Made by a program: the position numbers and the translations under genes | Notes under the pieces: model-generated | The model's database searches: none | Told to the model about the DNA's origin: nothing | Seen by the model: the letters and a program-made list of their open reading frames with translations, nothing else | Shown here: positions 42,263 to 51,102 of the stretch, piece by piece | How positions within the stretch are numbered: the first letter of the stretch is position 1 | Layout: each line of letters begins with the position of its first letter | Assembly: GCF_032461945.1 (NCBI RefSeq) | Contig: NZ_JAWCUD010000008.1 | Location: 124,001 to 188,000 of the forward strand | Source of the DNA: Paenibacillus_E violae | GTDB lineage: Bacteria; Bacillota; Bacilli; Paenibacillales; NBRC-103111 | Direction: 5' to 3' | DNA: 64,000 nucleotides

Positions 42263-43449
42263 AGAATATATTAATTGCATCCTTCGATATGGAAGTAGGG
42301 GGAGTAGAGAGAAGTCTGGTCAGCATGCTTGATCAGTTTGACTATAACTCGCATGAGATTGATTTAATGCTCTACAAACATCAAGGTGAGTTTATGAACT
42401 TAATTAATAATAAAACCAATTTATTAAATGAAGTCCCGCAGTACACCACTTTTAGAAAATCAATTGGAGAGACCTTTCAGGATAGACATTACGCTATCGG
42501 AATCTCAAGAGTCCTATCCAAGTTACATGCGGAGATTTTTCGGCGAATTAGCAGGGTAGCTGAGCCGGGATATTACCAAATGCAATTGATGTGGAAATAT
42601 GCGCTGCCCTATTTACCTCAGATTGAGAAAGAGTACGATGTGGCAATCAGTTATTTATGGCCTCATTATTTTATAGCCTACAAAATTAAGGCAAAGAAGA
42701 AGATAGCTTGGATTCATACCGACTATTCCAATGTAGAAACAAACGTACAGATGGATTTGGAAATGTGGAGAGAGTTTGATCACATTGTCGCCGTCTCGGA
42801 TGCATGTAAGGAGTCGTTTTTATCCAAGTATGGGGAATTAGAAAATAAGGTAATCGTCATAGAAAACATTACCTCTCCAGACTTTATTAAAATGATGGCT
42901 GATAAAGAATCAGCTGAACCTATGATGAATGATAAAAGATTTAAATTAATGACCGTAGCTAGACTATCACATGCCAAAGGAATTGATAATGCCGTTAAGG
43001 CTTTAAGGCTTTTAAAAGATAAAGGTTATAAGGATATTGCATGGTACGTTGTTGGCTACGGTGGGGATGAGGTTGCAATAAAGGAGTTAATTGAAAGTAA
43101 TGGATTAGAGGACCAATTTTCCCTATTAGGCAAGAAAACAAATCCGTACCCGTACATAAAAGCTTGTGATCTGTATGTACAGCCATCCAGGTATGAGGGC
43201 AAGGCAGTCACCGTAACGGAAGCGAAAATTTTGGGTAAGCCTATCTTGATTACGAATTATGCCACCGCGAAGAGTCAGGTCGAGGATGGTATTGATGGGG
43301 TTATCTGTGATCTTAATATAGAAGGAATAGCAGCTGGAATAGAGCGTCTCTATAAGAAGTATGAGCTAAGAAACAAATTAATTAATCATATTACGAATCA
43401 AGACTACAGTAACACATACGAATTAGAAAAGTTGTATGGGGTGATGTAG
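42259..43449 (+). CDS. glycosyltransferase family 4-like
   Basis: 396 residues. GT-B fold: N-terminal MEVGGVERSLVSML acceptor domain, and C-terminal donor domain with TVARLSHAKGIDNAVKAL and the E-x7-E region PSRYEGKAVTVTEAKILGKP. AGGAGGATCCA precedes ATG 42259. It adds one sugar to the lipid-linked repeat unit. It is related in sequence to the two tandem genes at 45676 and 46880. Confidence 0.9.
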   Translation: MKNILIASFDMEVGGVERSLVSMLDQFDYNSHEIDLMLYKHQGEFMNLINNKTNLLNEVPQYTTFRKSIGETFQDRHYAIGISRVLSKLHAEIFRRISRVAEPGYYQMQLMWKYALPYLPQIEKEYDVAISYLWPHYFIAYKIKAKKKIAWIHTDYSNVETNVQMDLEMWREFDHIVAVSDACKESFLSKYGELENKVIVIENITSPDFIKMMADKESAEPMMNDKRFKLMTVARLSHAKGIDNAVKALRLLKDKGYKDIAWYVVGYGGDEVAIKELIESNGLEDQFSLLGKKTNPYPYIKACDLYVQPSRYEGKAVTVTEAKILGKPILITNYATAKSQVEDGIDGVICDLNIEGIAAGIERLYKKYELRNKLINHITNQDYSNTYELEKLYGVM

Positions 43450-43451
43450 AC

Positions 43452-44489
43452 ATGAATATTAAAGTAAGTGTAGTCATCCCTGTTTATAACGCTGAAAATT
43501 ATTTGAATCATTGCTTGGATTCTCTTATTGGTCAGTCATTACAGGAGTGTGAGTTTATTTTTGTTAATGATGGATCCAGAGATCAAAGCGGGCAAATGAT
43601 TGAAAACTATGCGAAGCATGATCCAAGAATAAAATTGTTTCATCAGGAGAATAAAGGTGTAAGTATGGCTCGAAATAAGGGGCTAGAGGAAGCTGCCGGT
43701 GAATATATCGGATTTGTTGACGCGGATGATTATATTGAAGAGGACATGTATGCGACATTGTATAGATCAGCTCATGAAGGTGGCTATGATGTCGTTATTT
43801 CGAATTTTGAAAGTGAGATTGAGGGACGGAAGGTTATAACCAGGTATCCTTTTCCAACCAATACCCTGCATCCAAGGGAATATATTGAGAAGAACATCTT
43901 ACCTTTCTTCTTGCAGTCTGATCAATTAAATACAGCATGCAACAAGCTTTATAAACGCCAAGCCATTATTGACTCACAAGCAAAGTTTCCGGAGAAAGTT
44001 GCATTAGGTGAGGATGGCATGTTTAATATGCAATTTTTTAGCCGTGCCGGCAGTGTAATGTATATCGATTATACCGGATATCATTACCGTGAAGTGGCGG
44101 GAAGTGCGACTAGAAACATTTTGGAAAAGGATTATTTCAGCAGAGCATTAGAAGTGTATACACTTGCCATGCCAGAAGCGCTTTTGGGGGCTGTGAATCC
44201 ATTAAGGCTAAAGCAACTAAAGTCGATCAAATTAATTCATAGTGTAATGTCTTATGTGTATGTATATCTAAAGTCATCAAACGAATTAAATATCAGCAAA
44301 AGACTAGGCTATGTAAGTGATATGATAAAAAATCCTTATGTTAGAGAGGCCTTGCCATTTTACTACAATGAAGTCTACGGGACTTTAAGTAGGTATGAAA
44401 AATTTGTCCTTAATATGATTCGAAGGAAATCAATCATTGGATTATATTGCGCCACGACTTACAGCCGAATAAGAAATAAATCAAGTTAA
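43452..44489 (+). CDS. glycosyltransferase family 2 (EpsH/EpsJ-like)
   Basis: 345 residues. GT-A domain with VSVVIPVYNAENYL, VNDGSRDQS and the DXD-type FVDADDYIEEDM; a later GEDGMFN motif completes the family pattern. Inverting transfer from a nucleotide sugar is expected. Two bases from the preceding stop. Confidence 0.92.
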   Translation: MNIKVSVVIPVYNAENYLNHCLDSLIGQSLQECEFIFVNDGSRDQSGQMIENYAKHDPRIKLFHQENKGVSMARNKGLEEAAGEYIGFVDADDYIEEDMYATLYRSAHEGGYDVVISNFESEIEGRKVITRYPFPTNTLHPREYIEKNILPFFLQSDQLNTACNKLYKRQAIIDSQAKFPEKVALGEDGMFNMQFFSRAGSVMYIDYTGYHYREVAGSATRNILEKDYFSRALEVYTLAMPEALLGAVNPLRLKQLKSIKLIHSVMSYVYVYLKSSNELNISKRLGYVSDMIKNPYVREALPFYYNEVYGTLSRYEKFVLNMIRRKSIIGLYCATTYSRIRNKSS

Positions 44490-44501
44490 GGAGATCAAAA
44501 C

Positions 44502-45662
44502 ATGAAGATTATGATGTTTGCTCATGATGGCAGTTTGAATAGAGGTTGTGAGGCAATTGTTCGCGCTTCGACTAGTATTATTAAAGAGAAAATGAAAGGA
44601 GCAAAGGTATTTTTGGCCTCGGGGAAACCGGAGACGGATCGTATCCTTTCCAAAGTAGATGGGATTTATGACGGATCGCCTCGTTCTATTAAGAGATATT
44701 CGTATGAGTGGCTTCTCTCATCAGTTAACGTAAAGCTTTTTAACAATGAATCGTATGCACTTGGAAAAATCCACAATAACATTGTTAAGCATATTCCTCA
44801 AATGGATATTTGCCTTTCCATCGGTGGGGATAATTATTGTTATGGTGAACAACCTGGCTGGTATGAAATTAACAAAAGAGTAAAAGCACAAGGCAAAAAG
44901 TTAGTCTTATGGGGCTGTTCGATAGGTCAGGAGGATATGTCATACCGGAAATTAGAAGACTTAAAGTTGTTTGATCTCATTCTTGCTAGAGAAACGTTGA
45001 CTTATCAAATGTTAAAAAGCAAGGGATTGAATAACGTCAAATTATGTGCTGACGCCGCATTCACAATGGAGAAGGAAGAACTAGAGCTGCCTAGCGGGTG
45101 GCAACTTGGAAACACTGTTGGTCTTAACTTTAGCCCTTTGGTGTGGAAGAAAAATGAGAAATCTCAAACTGCAGTTAGGGATCTCATTACCCATATTCTG
45201 AAAACAACTGATATGACCATAGCTCTTACTCCTCATGTGATGGAAAATGGAAATAATGATTATGAAATTCTTCAGAAGTACTATGAGGAGTTTCAGCATA
45301 CCGGCCGGGTGATTTTATTGCCGAGTCATCTAAATGCCATTCAGTACAAGGGTTATATATCAAGAATGAGATTTTTTATTGGAGCTAGAACACATGCAAC
45401 AATAGCAGCTTATTCCAACTTTGTACCAACGATGGTTCTAGGATACAGCGTAAAGTCCAAGGGCATAGCCAAGGATATTTTTGGAGAAGAAAAGTTGGTC
45501 TTAGGCATCGAAGAAATCTCGAATAGCCTACGCTTAATTTCTAAATTCGATGAAATGGTTAGAGAAGAAGAAACAATCAAAGAGACTCTTCAAGTATCGA
45601 TTCCGCGCATCAAGCAAATGTCCTATAAAGCTGTTGAGTATTTAGATCAATTAGTTCAATAA
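44502..45662 (+). CDS. polysaccharide pyruvyl transferase family protein
   Basis: 386 residues. The opening MKIMMFAHDGSLNRGCEAIV, LSIGGDNYCYG and the C-terminal FFIGARTHATIAAYSNFVP match CsaB/EpsO-type pyruvyl transferases, which attach pyruvate ketals from phosphoenolpyruvate to sugars. This makes the polymer acidic. AAGGAGATCAAAAC precedes the ATG. Confidence 0.88.
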   Translation: MKIMMFAHDGSLNRGCEAIVRASTSIIKEKMKGAKVFLASGKPETDRILSKVDGIYDGSPRSIKRYSYEWLLSSVNVKLFNNESYALGKIHNNIVKHIPQMDICLSIGGDNYCYGEQPGWYEINKRVKAQGKKLVLWGCSIGQEDMSYRKLEDLKLFDLILARETLTYQMLKSKGLNNVKLCADAAFTMEKEELELPSGWQLGNTVGLNFSPLVWKKNEKSQTAVRDLITHILKTTDMTIALTPHVMENGNNDYEILQKYYEEFQHTGRVILLPSHLNAIQYKGYISRMRFFIGARTHATIAAYSNFVPTMVLGYSVKSKGIAKDIFGEEKLVLGIEEISNSLRLISKFDEMVREEETIKETLQVSIPRIKQMSYKAVEYLDQLVQ

Positions 45663-45675
45663 AAAGAGGTATACA

Positions 45676-46875
45676 ATGAAAAAAAAATTACTCTTTGTTA
45701 TGCCTAGTTTAGCCGCAGGTGGCGGAGAAAAAAGTTTAGTAACTTTACTAAACAGAATTGACTTCAAGGTCTATGAAGTAGATTTGTTTCTATTATCTCA
45801 CGAAGGGATATTTATGGAATTTATTCCAAGTGAGGTACGCCTTTTACCGTTACCGGAAACCTATCATTTATTTTCATTACCTTTGTTGCACTCAGTCAAG
45901 GAATTTTTGCTTAGAGGCAATGGTGGATTAGCATATAATAGATTGATGTTCTCTATAAAGAATAGGTTTCCGGGAAATAGAGCAAAAAAAGAACAATATA
46001 GCTGGAAAAATATTTCGAAATCGTTGGAGCACTTACAGGATAAGTATTATGCTGCTATTGGGTTCCTAGAAAAAACCTCTACATACTTTTGTGTGGATAA
46101 AGTGGTCGCCGCGGAACGAAAAATAGGTTGGGTTCATATCGACTATGATCAGCTAGGAATGGATTCGCGGTTCGACAATGATTATTTTGAAAAGTTGGAT
46201 CATATTGTTACCGTCTCGGAAAAATGTGCTCATATTCTTGAGAAGCGCTTTCCTAAACAAAAGAATAAAGTAGAAGTTATATACAATATAGTATCTCCAT
46301 CAATCATTAATAAAATGGCAACACCAGATGCCCTAGATGTATATGAAAAGCATGGAGACGAAATTATCATTCTTTCCATTGGCCGATTACATTATCAAAA
46401 GAACTTTGATTTGGCAGTTGAGTCTTGCAAGTTATTGGTAGATCGTGGTTACAAGATACAATGGAATATCATTGGGGATGGTGAAGAAAAGGAAAGGCTT
46501 TTGAAGCTAATCGAAGAAAACCATCTAGAGAACAATTTTAAGCTACTGGGCTTAAAGTCAAATCCTTATCCTTATATCAAGCAAGCTGATATTTATGCAC
46601 AAACATCAAGGTTTGAAGGGAAGTCTATAGCTATTGATGAGGCCAAAATATTGAACAAACCAATTATTGTTACAAATTTCAGCACAGCTAAGGATCAAGT
46701 AAATGATGAAATCGATGGATTAATTGTAGATATGGATGCTATTGCAATGGCAGATGGAGTTGAAAAGTTAATTAAGGATAGTCATCTTAGAAAAAGACTA
46801 ACCACTAATCTTGCGAATTTGCAATTGGGTACGGAAGAAGAAATCGAGAAATTATACGAAATCATAAATAGGTGA
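45676..46875 (+). CDS. glycosyltransferase family 4-like, first of a tandem pair
   Basis: 399 residues. AGGGEKSLVTLLNRID at the N-terminus, SIGRLHYQKNFDLAVESCK and RFEGKSIAIDEAKILNKPI in the donor domain. The protein aligns by eye along its full length with the next gene, sharing GWVHIDYDQLGMDSR-like and NPYPYIKQADIY segments, so the two arose by duplication. Confidence 0.9.
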   Translation: MKKKLLFVMPSLAAGGGEKSLVTLLNRIDFKVYEVDLFLLSHEGIFMEFIPSEVRLLPLPETYHLFSLPLLHSVKEFLLRGNGGLAYNRLMFSIKNRFPGNRAKKEQYSWKNISKSLEHLQDKYYAAIGFLEKTSTYFCVDKVVAAERKIGWVHIDYDQLGMDSRFDNDYFEKLDHIVTVSEKCAHILEKRFPKQKNKVEVIYNIVSPSIINKMATPDALDVYEKHGDEIIILSIGRLHYQKNFDLAVESCKLLVDRGYKIQWNIIGDGEEKERLLKLIEENHLENNFKLLGLKSNPYPYIKQADIYAQTSRFEGKSIAIDEAKILNKPIIVTNFSTAKDQVNDEIDGLIVDMDAIAMADGVEKLIKDSHLRKRLTTNLANLQLGTEEEIEKLYEIINR

Positions 46876-46879
46876 TGTT

Positions 46880-48061
46880 ATGAAAAAAAAGGTGCTTTTT
46901 GTAATGAACAATTTATGGTGTGGTGGGGCCGAAAAAGCACTCATTTCATTATTGGAGACCATAGACTACTCCAAATACGATGTCGATCTATTTTTACTTA
47001 AACATGAAGGGCTCTTTCTGAGTAACATTCCCAAGGAAGTGAACCTGTTAGCAGAACCACCAGAATATAAGTATTATGATATGCCTATTAAAACGGCAGT
47101 ATTAGACTGCCTTAAAAATGGGAAATTGGATGTTGCTCTTTATAGAATCCTAGCTGGTGCCATTTATAAGAGTGAAAAAAATAAGATTCGATGTGAACAG
47201 CGAGTCTGGAAATACATATCGAAATCATTAAAAGATATAAATATGAAATATGATGTTGCTATCGGATACCTTGAAAAAAATCCGATTTATTTTTGTATAG
47301 ATAAAGTCAACGCTGCCAATAGAATTGGCTTTATTCATAATGACTATGACAAATTAGGTATGGATCCTACTCTAGATCAGCCTTATTTTGATAAGTTGGA
47401 TCATGTGGTTACCGTATCAGAAGAATGTGGCAACATTCTTAAAAGAAGGTTTCCGATGCACAGCCATAAGGTAGAAGTGATGCATAATATTGTATCTCCA
47501 ACTGCTATTCGCAAATTATCAAAAGAGCAGATAGCTATGAATGATACAGAGATTAAACTAGTATCCGTTGGAAGATTAAATTATCAAAAGGGTTTTGAGC
47601 TTGCAATTAATTCGTGCAAAATGCTTGTCCAGGCCGGGTATCCTGTGAAATGGTATATCATTGGCGAGGGAGAGGAAAGAATGAAGCTCGAAAAAATGAT
47701 AAAAGAGCAGGGGCTAGAAGGACTTTTCATACTTTTAGGCATTAAGGAGAATCCTTATCCTTACATGAAAGAGGCCGATATTTATGTACAAACATCCCGA
47801 TTTGAAGGGAAATCAATTGCCATCGATGAGGCCAAGATTCTACAGAAGCCGATTGTTGTAACTAATTTTAACACGGCTAAAGATCAAATTAATAATCTTA
47901 AAAATGGAATCATTGTAGATATGACCGCTGAATCTATAAGTGAGGGAATTAAAACATTAATTGATAATGAGGACTTGAGACATCAATTTAAATTTAATTT
48001 ATCTAATGAACATTTAGGCACTGAGGATGAAATCCATAAGCTTTATGCGTTGTTTAATTGA
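46880..48061 (+). CDS. glycosyltransferase family 4-like, second of a tandem pair
   Basis: 393 residues. WCGGAEKALISLLETIDYS, SVGRLNYQKGFELAINSCK and RFEGKSIAIDEAKILQKPI parallel the preceding gene. Divergence in the N-terminal acceptor half suggests a different acceptor. The gap to the previous stop is four bases. Confidence 0.9.
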   Translation: MKKKVLFVMNNLWCGGAEKALISLLETIDYSKYDVDLFLLKHEGLFLSNIPKEVNLLAEPPEYKYYDMPIKTAVLDCLKNGKLDVALYRILAGAIYKSEKNKIRCEQRVWKYISKSLKDINMKYDVAIGYLEKNPIYFCIDKVNAANRIGFIHNDYDKLGMDPTLDQPYFDKLDHVVTVSEECGNILKRRFPMHSHKVEVMHNIVSPTAIRKLSKEQIAMNDTEIKLVSVGRLNYQKGFELAINSCKMLVQAGYPVKWYIIGEGEERMKLEKMIKEQGLEGLFILLGIKENPYPYMKEADIYVQTSRFEGKSIAIDEAKILQKPIVVTNFNTAKDQINNLKNGIIVDMTAESISEGIKTLIDNEDLRHQFKFNLSNEHLGTEDEIHKLYALFN

Positions 48062-48080
48062 TCGGAAGGGACAGAAAACA

Positions 48081-49268
48081 ATGATTCTTCAAATAATAGG
48101 ACTTTTATTTTTAGGGATAGTTGGAATCTTTATATTAATTGATGTAATTCCTATTTTTATGGATTGGTTAAGTCGGATTCATATCGGAAGATTTCAAGAA
48201 AAACAGATATGGAATAAGTCCATAACTAATGTAGGAATAAAATGGTTACAATCGACCCCCAAGATAAAAGTGACCGACCAGACGAGATTAGTTGCAATCG
48301 ATATGCTACAAGGGAACTATACCAAGAATGCCATTCAATATTGGCAAGAAGCCTCTCTATTATTAGGGTTGGCTGGGTATGTAAAGAATAATCCGGATAA
48401 AGAAATTAAACAAGGAATTATAAGGTTCTTGGATTCAAAATTTAATAAACAAGGCGCTTGGATAAATAAACCAAAGCATGTAGATGCGGCTATACTTGCT
48501 TACGCTGTTATGAAGTTAGATTTTGTCGAGATAGATCACTATAAGGCTGCGCTCGACTCTACATGGGAATTAATTAGAGAGCATATTGGTGAAGAAGGCT
48601 CTGTTACCTATCGAAAATTCATGAAGGATTATAGGTATGTGGATACTATCGGATTTATTTGCCCTTTTTTGGTTGCTTACGGTATTCGATATGACCATGA
48701 AGAATGTATAGAGTTGGCTATAAAGCAAATAAGAACCTATGAAGAACACGGTATGCTTGAAGGACACTATATACCAAGCCATGCCTACCAAATAAATAGC
48801 AAAGTACCTCTTGGATTGTTTGGGTGGGGAAGAGGCCTCGGTTGGTTTGCCATTGGTCTCGTAGATGCTTGGAATGAACTACCCCAAGAGCATGTGTATA
48901 AAGGTGTTTTAGAAACAAGTGTCAAAAGATTCGCAAAAGCTGCTATTCAATTTCAACAAGATCAAGGTAATTGGAATTGGACTGTAACTAGGCGAGAGAG
49001 TAGACCAGACTCCTCAACAACAGCTACATTAGGATGGTTCATGCTCAATGCTTCACAGATCACAGAAATATCTGAAGAATGTTTAGATAGCGCGAATAAA
49101 GCGATCTATTATTTAATGAAAGCAACAAGAAGAAGTGGTGCGGTCGATTTCTCTCAGGGTGATACAAAAGATATAGGTGTATATTCGATGTTATTTAACA
49201 TATTACCGTTTACACAGGGATTCTGTATTCGCATGATGAATTTTCATTACAGTTCTAAGGTTGTATAA
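48081..49268 (+). CDS. membrane-anchored GH88/GH105-like protein in the polysaccharide operon
   Basis: 395 residues. One N-terminal membrane segment (IIGLLFLGIVGIFILIDVIP) and then an (alpha/alpha) barrel with HVDAAILAYAVMKLD, YRYVDTIGFICPFLVAYG and GWGRGLGWFAIGLVDAW (about 249-265), the GH105-type GRGxGW motif. Where most GH105 enzymes have WADD, this has YVDT, keeping the Asp. Facing outward, it could trim or edit the nascent polymer. ATG 48081 follows GGAAGGGACAGAAAACA; the frame extends upstream into the previous gene. Confidence 0.75.
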   Translation: MILQIIGLLFLGIVGIFILIDVIPIFMDWLSRIHIGRFQEKQIWNKSITNVGIKWLQSTPKIKVTDQTRLVAIDMLQGNYTKNAIQYWQEASLLLGLAGYVKNNPDKEIKQGIIRFLDSKFNKQGAWINKPKHVDAAILAYAVMKLDFVEIDHYKAALDSTWELIREHIGEEGSVTYRKFMKDYRYVDTIGFICPFLVAYGIRYDHEECIELAIKQIRTYEEHGMLEGHYIPSHAYQINSKVPLGLFGWGRGLGWFAIGLVDAWNELPQEHVYKGVLETSVKRFAKAAIQFQQDQGNWNWTVTRRESRPDSSTTATLGWFMLNASQITEISEECLDSANKAIYYLMKATRRSGAVDFSQGDTKDIGVYSMLFNILPFTQGFCIRMMNFHYSSKVV

Positions 49269-49294
49269 AATACAAATGAGATAGGATTTGTGGA

Positions 49295-50845
49295 ATGAGA
49301 ACAAAAAATTCTATTATCAATATTTCTTTTGGACTAGGTAATCAACTTATTATTACGTTCTTGAGTTTTTTTTCCCGAACAGTTTTTATTCATACGCTCG
49401 GGGTGGAATACTTGGGCATTAACGGGCTATTTACAAACATCTTAGCAATGCTTTCACTAGCTGAGGCAGGAATTGGCTCCAGTATTATTTATAATCTATA
49501 TAAGCCTGTCGCGGATAATGATAAAGAAAAGATCATGATGCTTATGAAATTATATAAAAAGGCTTACCTAGCCATAGCATTAATTGTCTTAATGTTAGGG
49601 CTATCTATAATGCCTTTCCTTTCATATTTTGTAAAAGATACAAAGGTAGAGTATATTCATCTGATTTATCTCGTTTTTTTAGTAAATACGGTTACACCAT
49701 ATTTGTTTCAACATAAAAATTCATTTTTGAATGTGAATCAAAAAGGATATATTGTGACAGGATTGTTTTCAATATCATCCATTCTATCCATGTGTTTAAA
49801 AATAGGCATTCTTTATGCCACTCAAAACTTTCTATTGTATTTAATTATTGATAGTATCGTAACAATCATAAATAGTGTCATTTTATCGTTAATTGCTAAT
49901 AAGTTATTCCCGTTTTTAAAGGAGAAAATATCAAAGAAAATCGATGCGTTGACCAAGAATAAACTGATCAAAAATATAAAGGCTATTATCTTGCAAAATA
50001 TTGGCTCCTACCTAGTATTTGGTACTGATAATATTATTATTTCTTATTATGTAAGTGTGGCGGCTGTTGGGTTATACTCCAACTATTATATGCTTATTGA
50101 AATTTGCAGAACTTTTATTAATCAAATATTTAATAATATTTATCATAGTGTAGGAAATTTAGTGGCTAAAGAAAGCAAAGAGAAAATATATTCTGTATAT
50201 AAGGTTACGATGTTTCTTAATTTCTGGTTATATTCCATGTTTGCAATTATTCTATTTGTAACTCTAGAACCATTTATAACCTTATGGATCGGCCCAGAGT
50301 TTCTTATGGATAAACTGATACTAGTTGTATTAGTGGTTACCTTCTATGAAAGAGGAATGAGAAACTCAATCACAACTGTGAAAACAACAGCGGGAATATT
50401 TCATGAGGATAGGTATGTTCCATTATTTCAAGCTGCAGTCAATCTTGTATTCTCTATAATTTTGGTTCAATCCATTGGGATTGCTGGTGTATTTATCGGT
50501 ACATTAATAAGTGCAATGATGGTTCCTTTTTGGACGACGCCATATTTTGTATATAAGAAAGTATTCCAAAAACCACTAATTGGATATTTCCTTGGTTATT
50601 TTTACTATGCAGGAGTAGGAGTTGTTACTTGCTTGATCACGTACTACGCATCTCATTTTTTTGTTGCAAATACGATAATTACGCTAGTGATGAAAGGGCT
50701 TACGTGCTTGATCCTGCCTAACTTGATTTACATACTCCTATTTCATAAAAGTGATGAGTTTAAATATTTAATGGGAATAGTCAAAAGTATAATGTCTAGA
50801 TTACAGCAAAAATTTATGCCTAAAGGTAGAACAGAAACCTATTAA
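49295..50845 (+). CDS. Wzx-type oligosaccharide flippase
   Basis: 516 residues with 12-14 hydrophobic segments. The start ISFGLGNQLIITFLSFFSRT followed by TLGVEYLGINGLFTNILAML is typical of MOP-superfamily flippases of Firmicutes exopolysaccharide loci. It moves lipid-linked repeat units across the membrane. Last gene of this operon. Confidence 0.92.
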   Translation: MRTKNSIINISFGLGNQLIITFLSFFSRTVFIHTLGVEYLGINGLFTNILAMLSLAEAGIGSSIIYNLYKPVADNDKEKIMMLMKLYKKAYLAIALIVLMLGLSIMPFLSYFVKDTKVEYIHLIYLVFLVNTVTPYLFQHKNSFLNVNQKGYIVTGLFSISSILSMCLKIGILYATQNFLLYLIIDSIVTIINSVILSLIANKLFPFLKEKISKKIDALTKNKLIKNIKAIILQNIGSYLVFGTDNIIISYYVSVAAVGLYSNYYMLIEICRTFINQIFNNIYHSVGNLVAKESKEKIYSVYKVTMFLNFWLYSMFAIILFVTLEPFITLWIGPEFLMDKLILVVLVVTFYERGMRNSITTVKTTAGIFHEDRYVPLFQAAVNLVFSIILVQSIGIAGVFIGTLISAMMVPFWTTPYFVYKKVFQKPLIGYFLGYFYYAGVGVVTCLITYYASHFFVANTIITLVMKGLTCLILPNLIYILLFHKSDEFKYLMGIVKSIMSRLQQKFMPKGRTETY

Positions 50846-50870
50846 CTTACTAGATAATTACTATATCATT

Positions 50871-50942
50871 GTTCTTAATAAAGAATATTTCGAAATTTAG
50901 ACTTAATTGAACTTCCTGATTATTTCCAAATTTTTGTATAAT
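50871..50942 (+). promoter_or_regulatory. control region of the secreted beta-helix gene with one SinR-box-type palindrome
   Basis: GTTCTTA-AT-AAAGAAT (50871-50886) is a symmetric variant of the GTTCTTT palindrome. TATAAT lies at 50937-50942; the -35 (TTCCTG, 18 bp upstream) is weak. A leader of about 150 bases precedes the gene. Confidence 0.5.
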
Positions 50943-51102
50943 AGAAGAAGGAAGTCGCTTTGTGTCGTTTCTATTTCTATAAAAACAGAGGGGGTTATAA
51001 ATTATCTTAGTTTGTAAATAATGAAAATTAGTTAAACCGCTTCAAGGATTCTTAATAACAGTTTTGGGTTTAAGATAATCTTATAAGGAGTGAAATTTTA
51101 AA

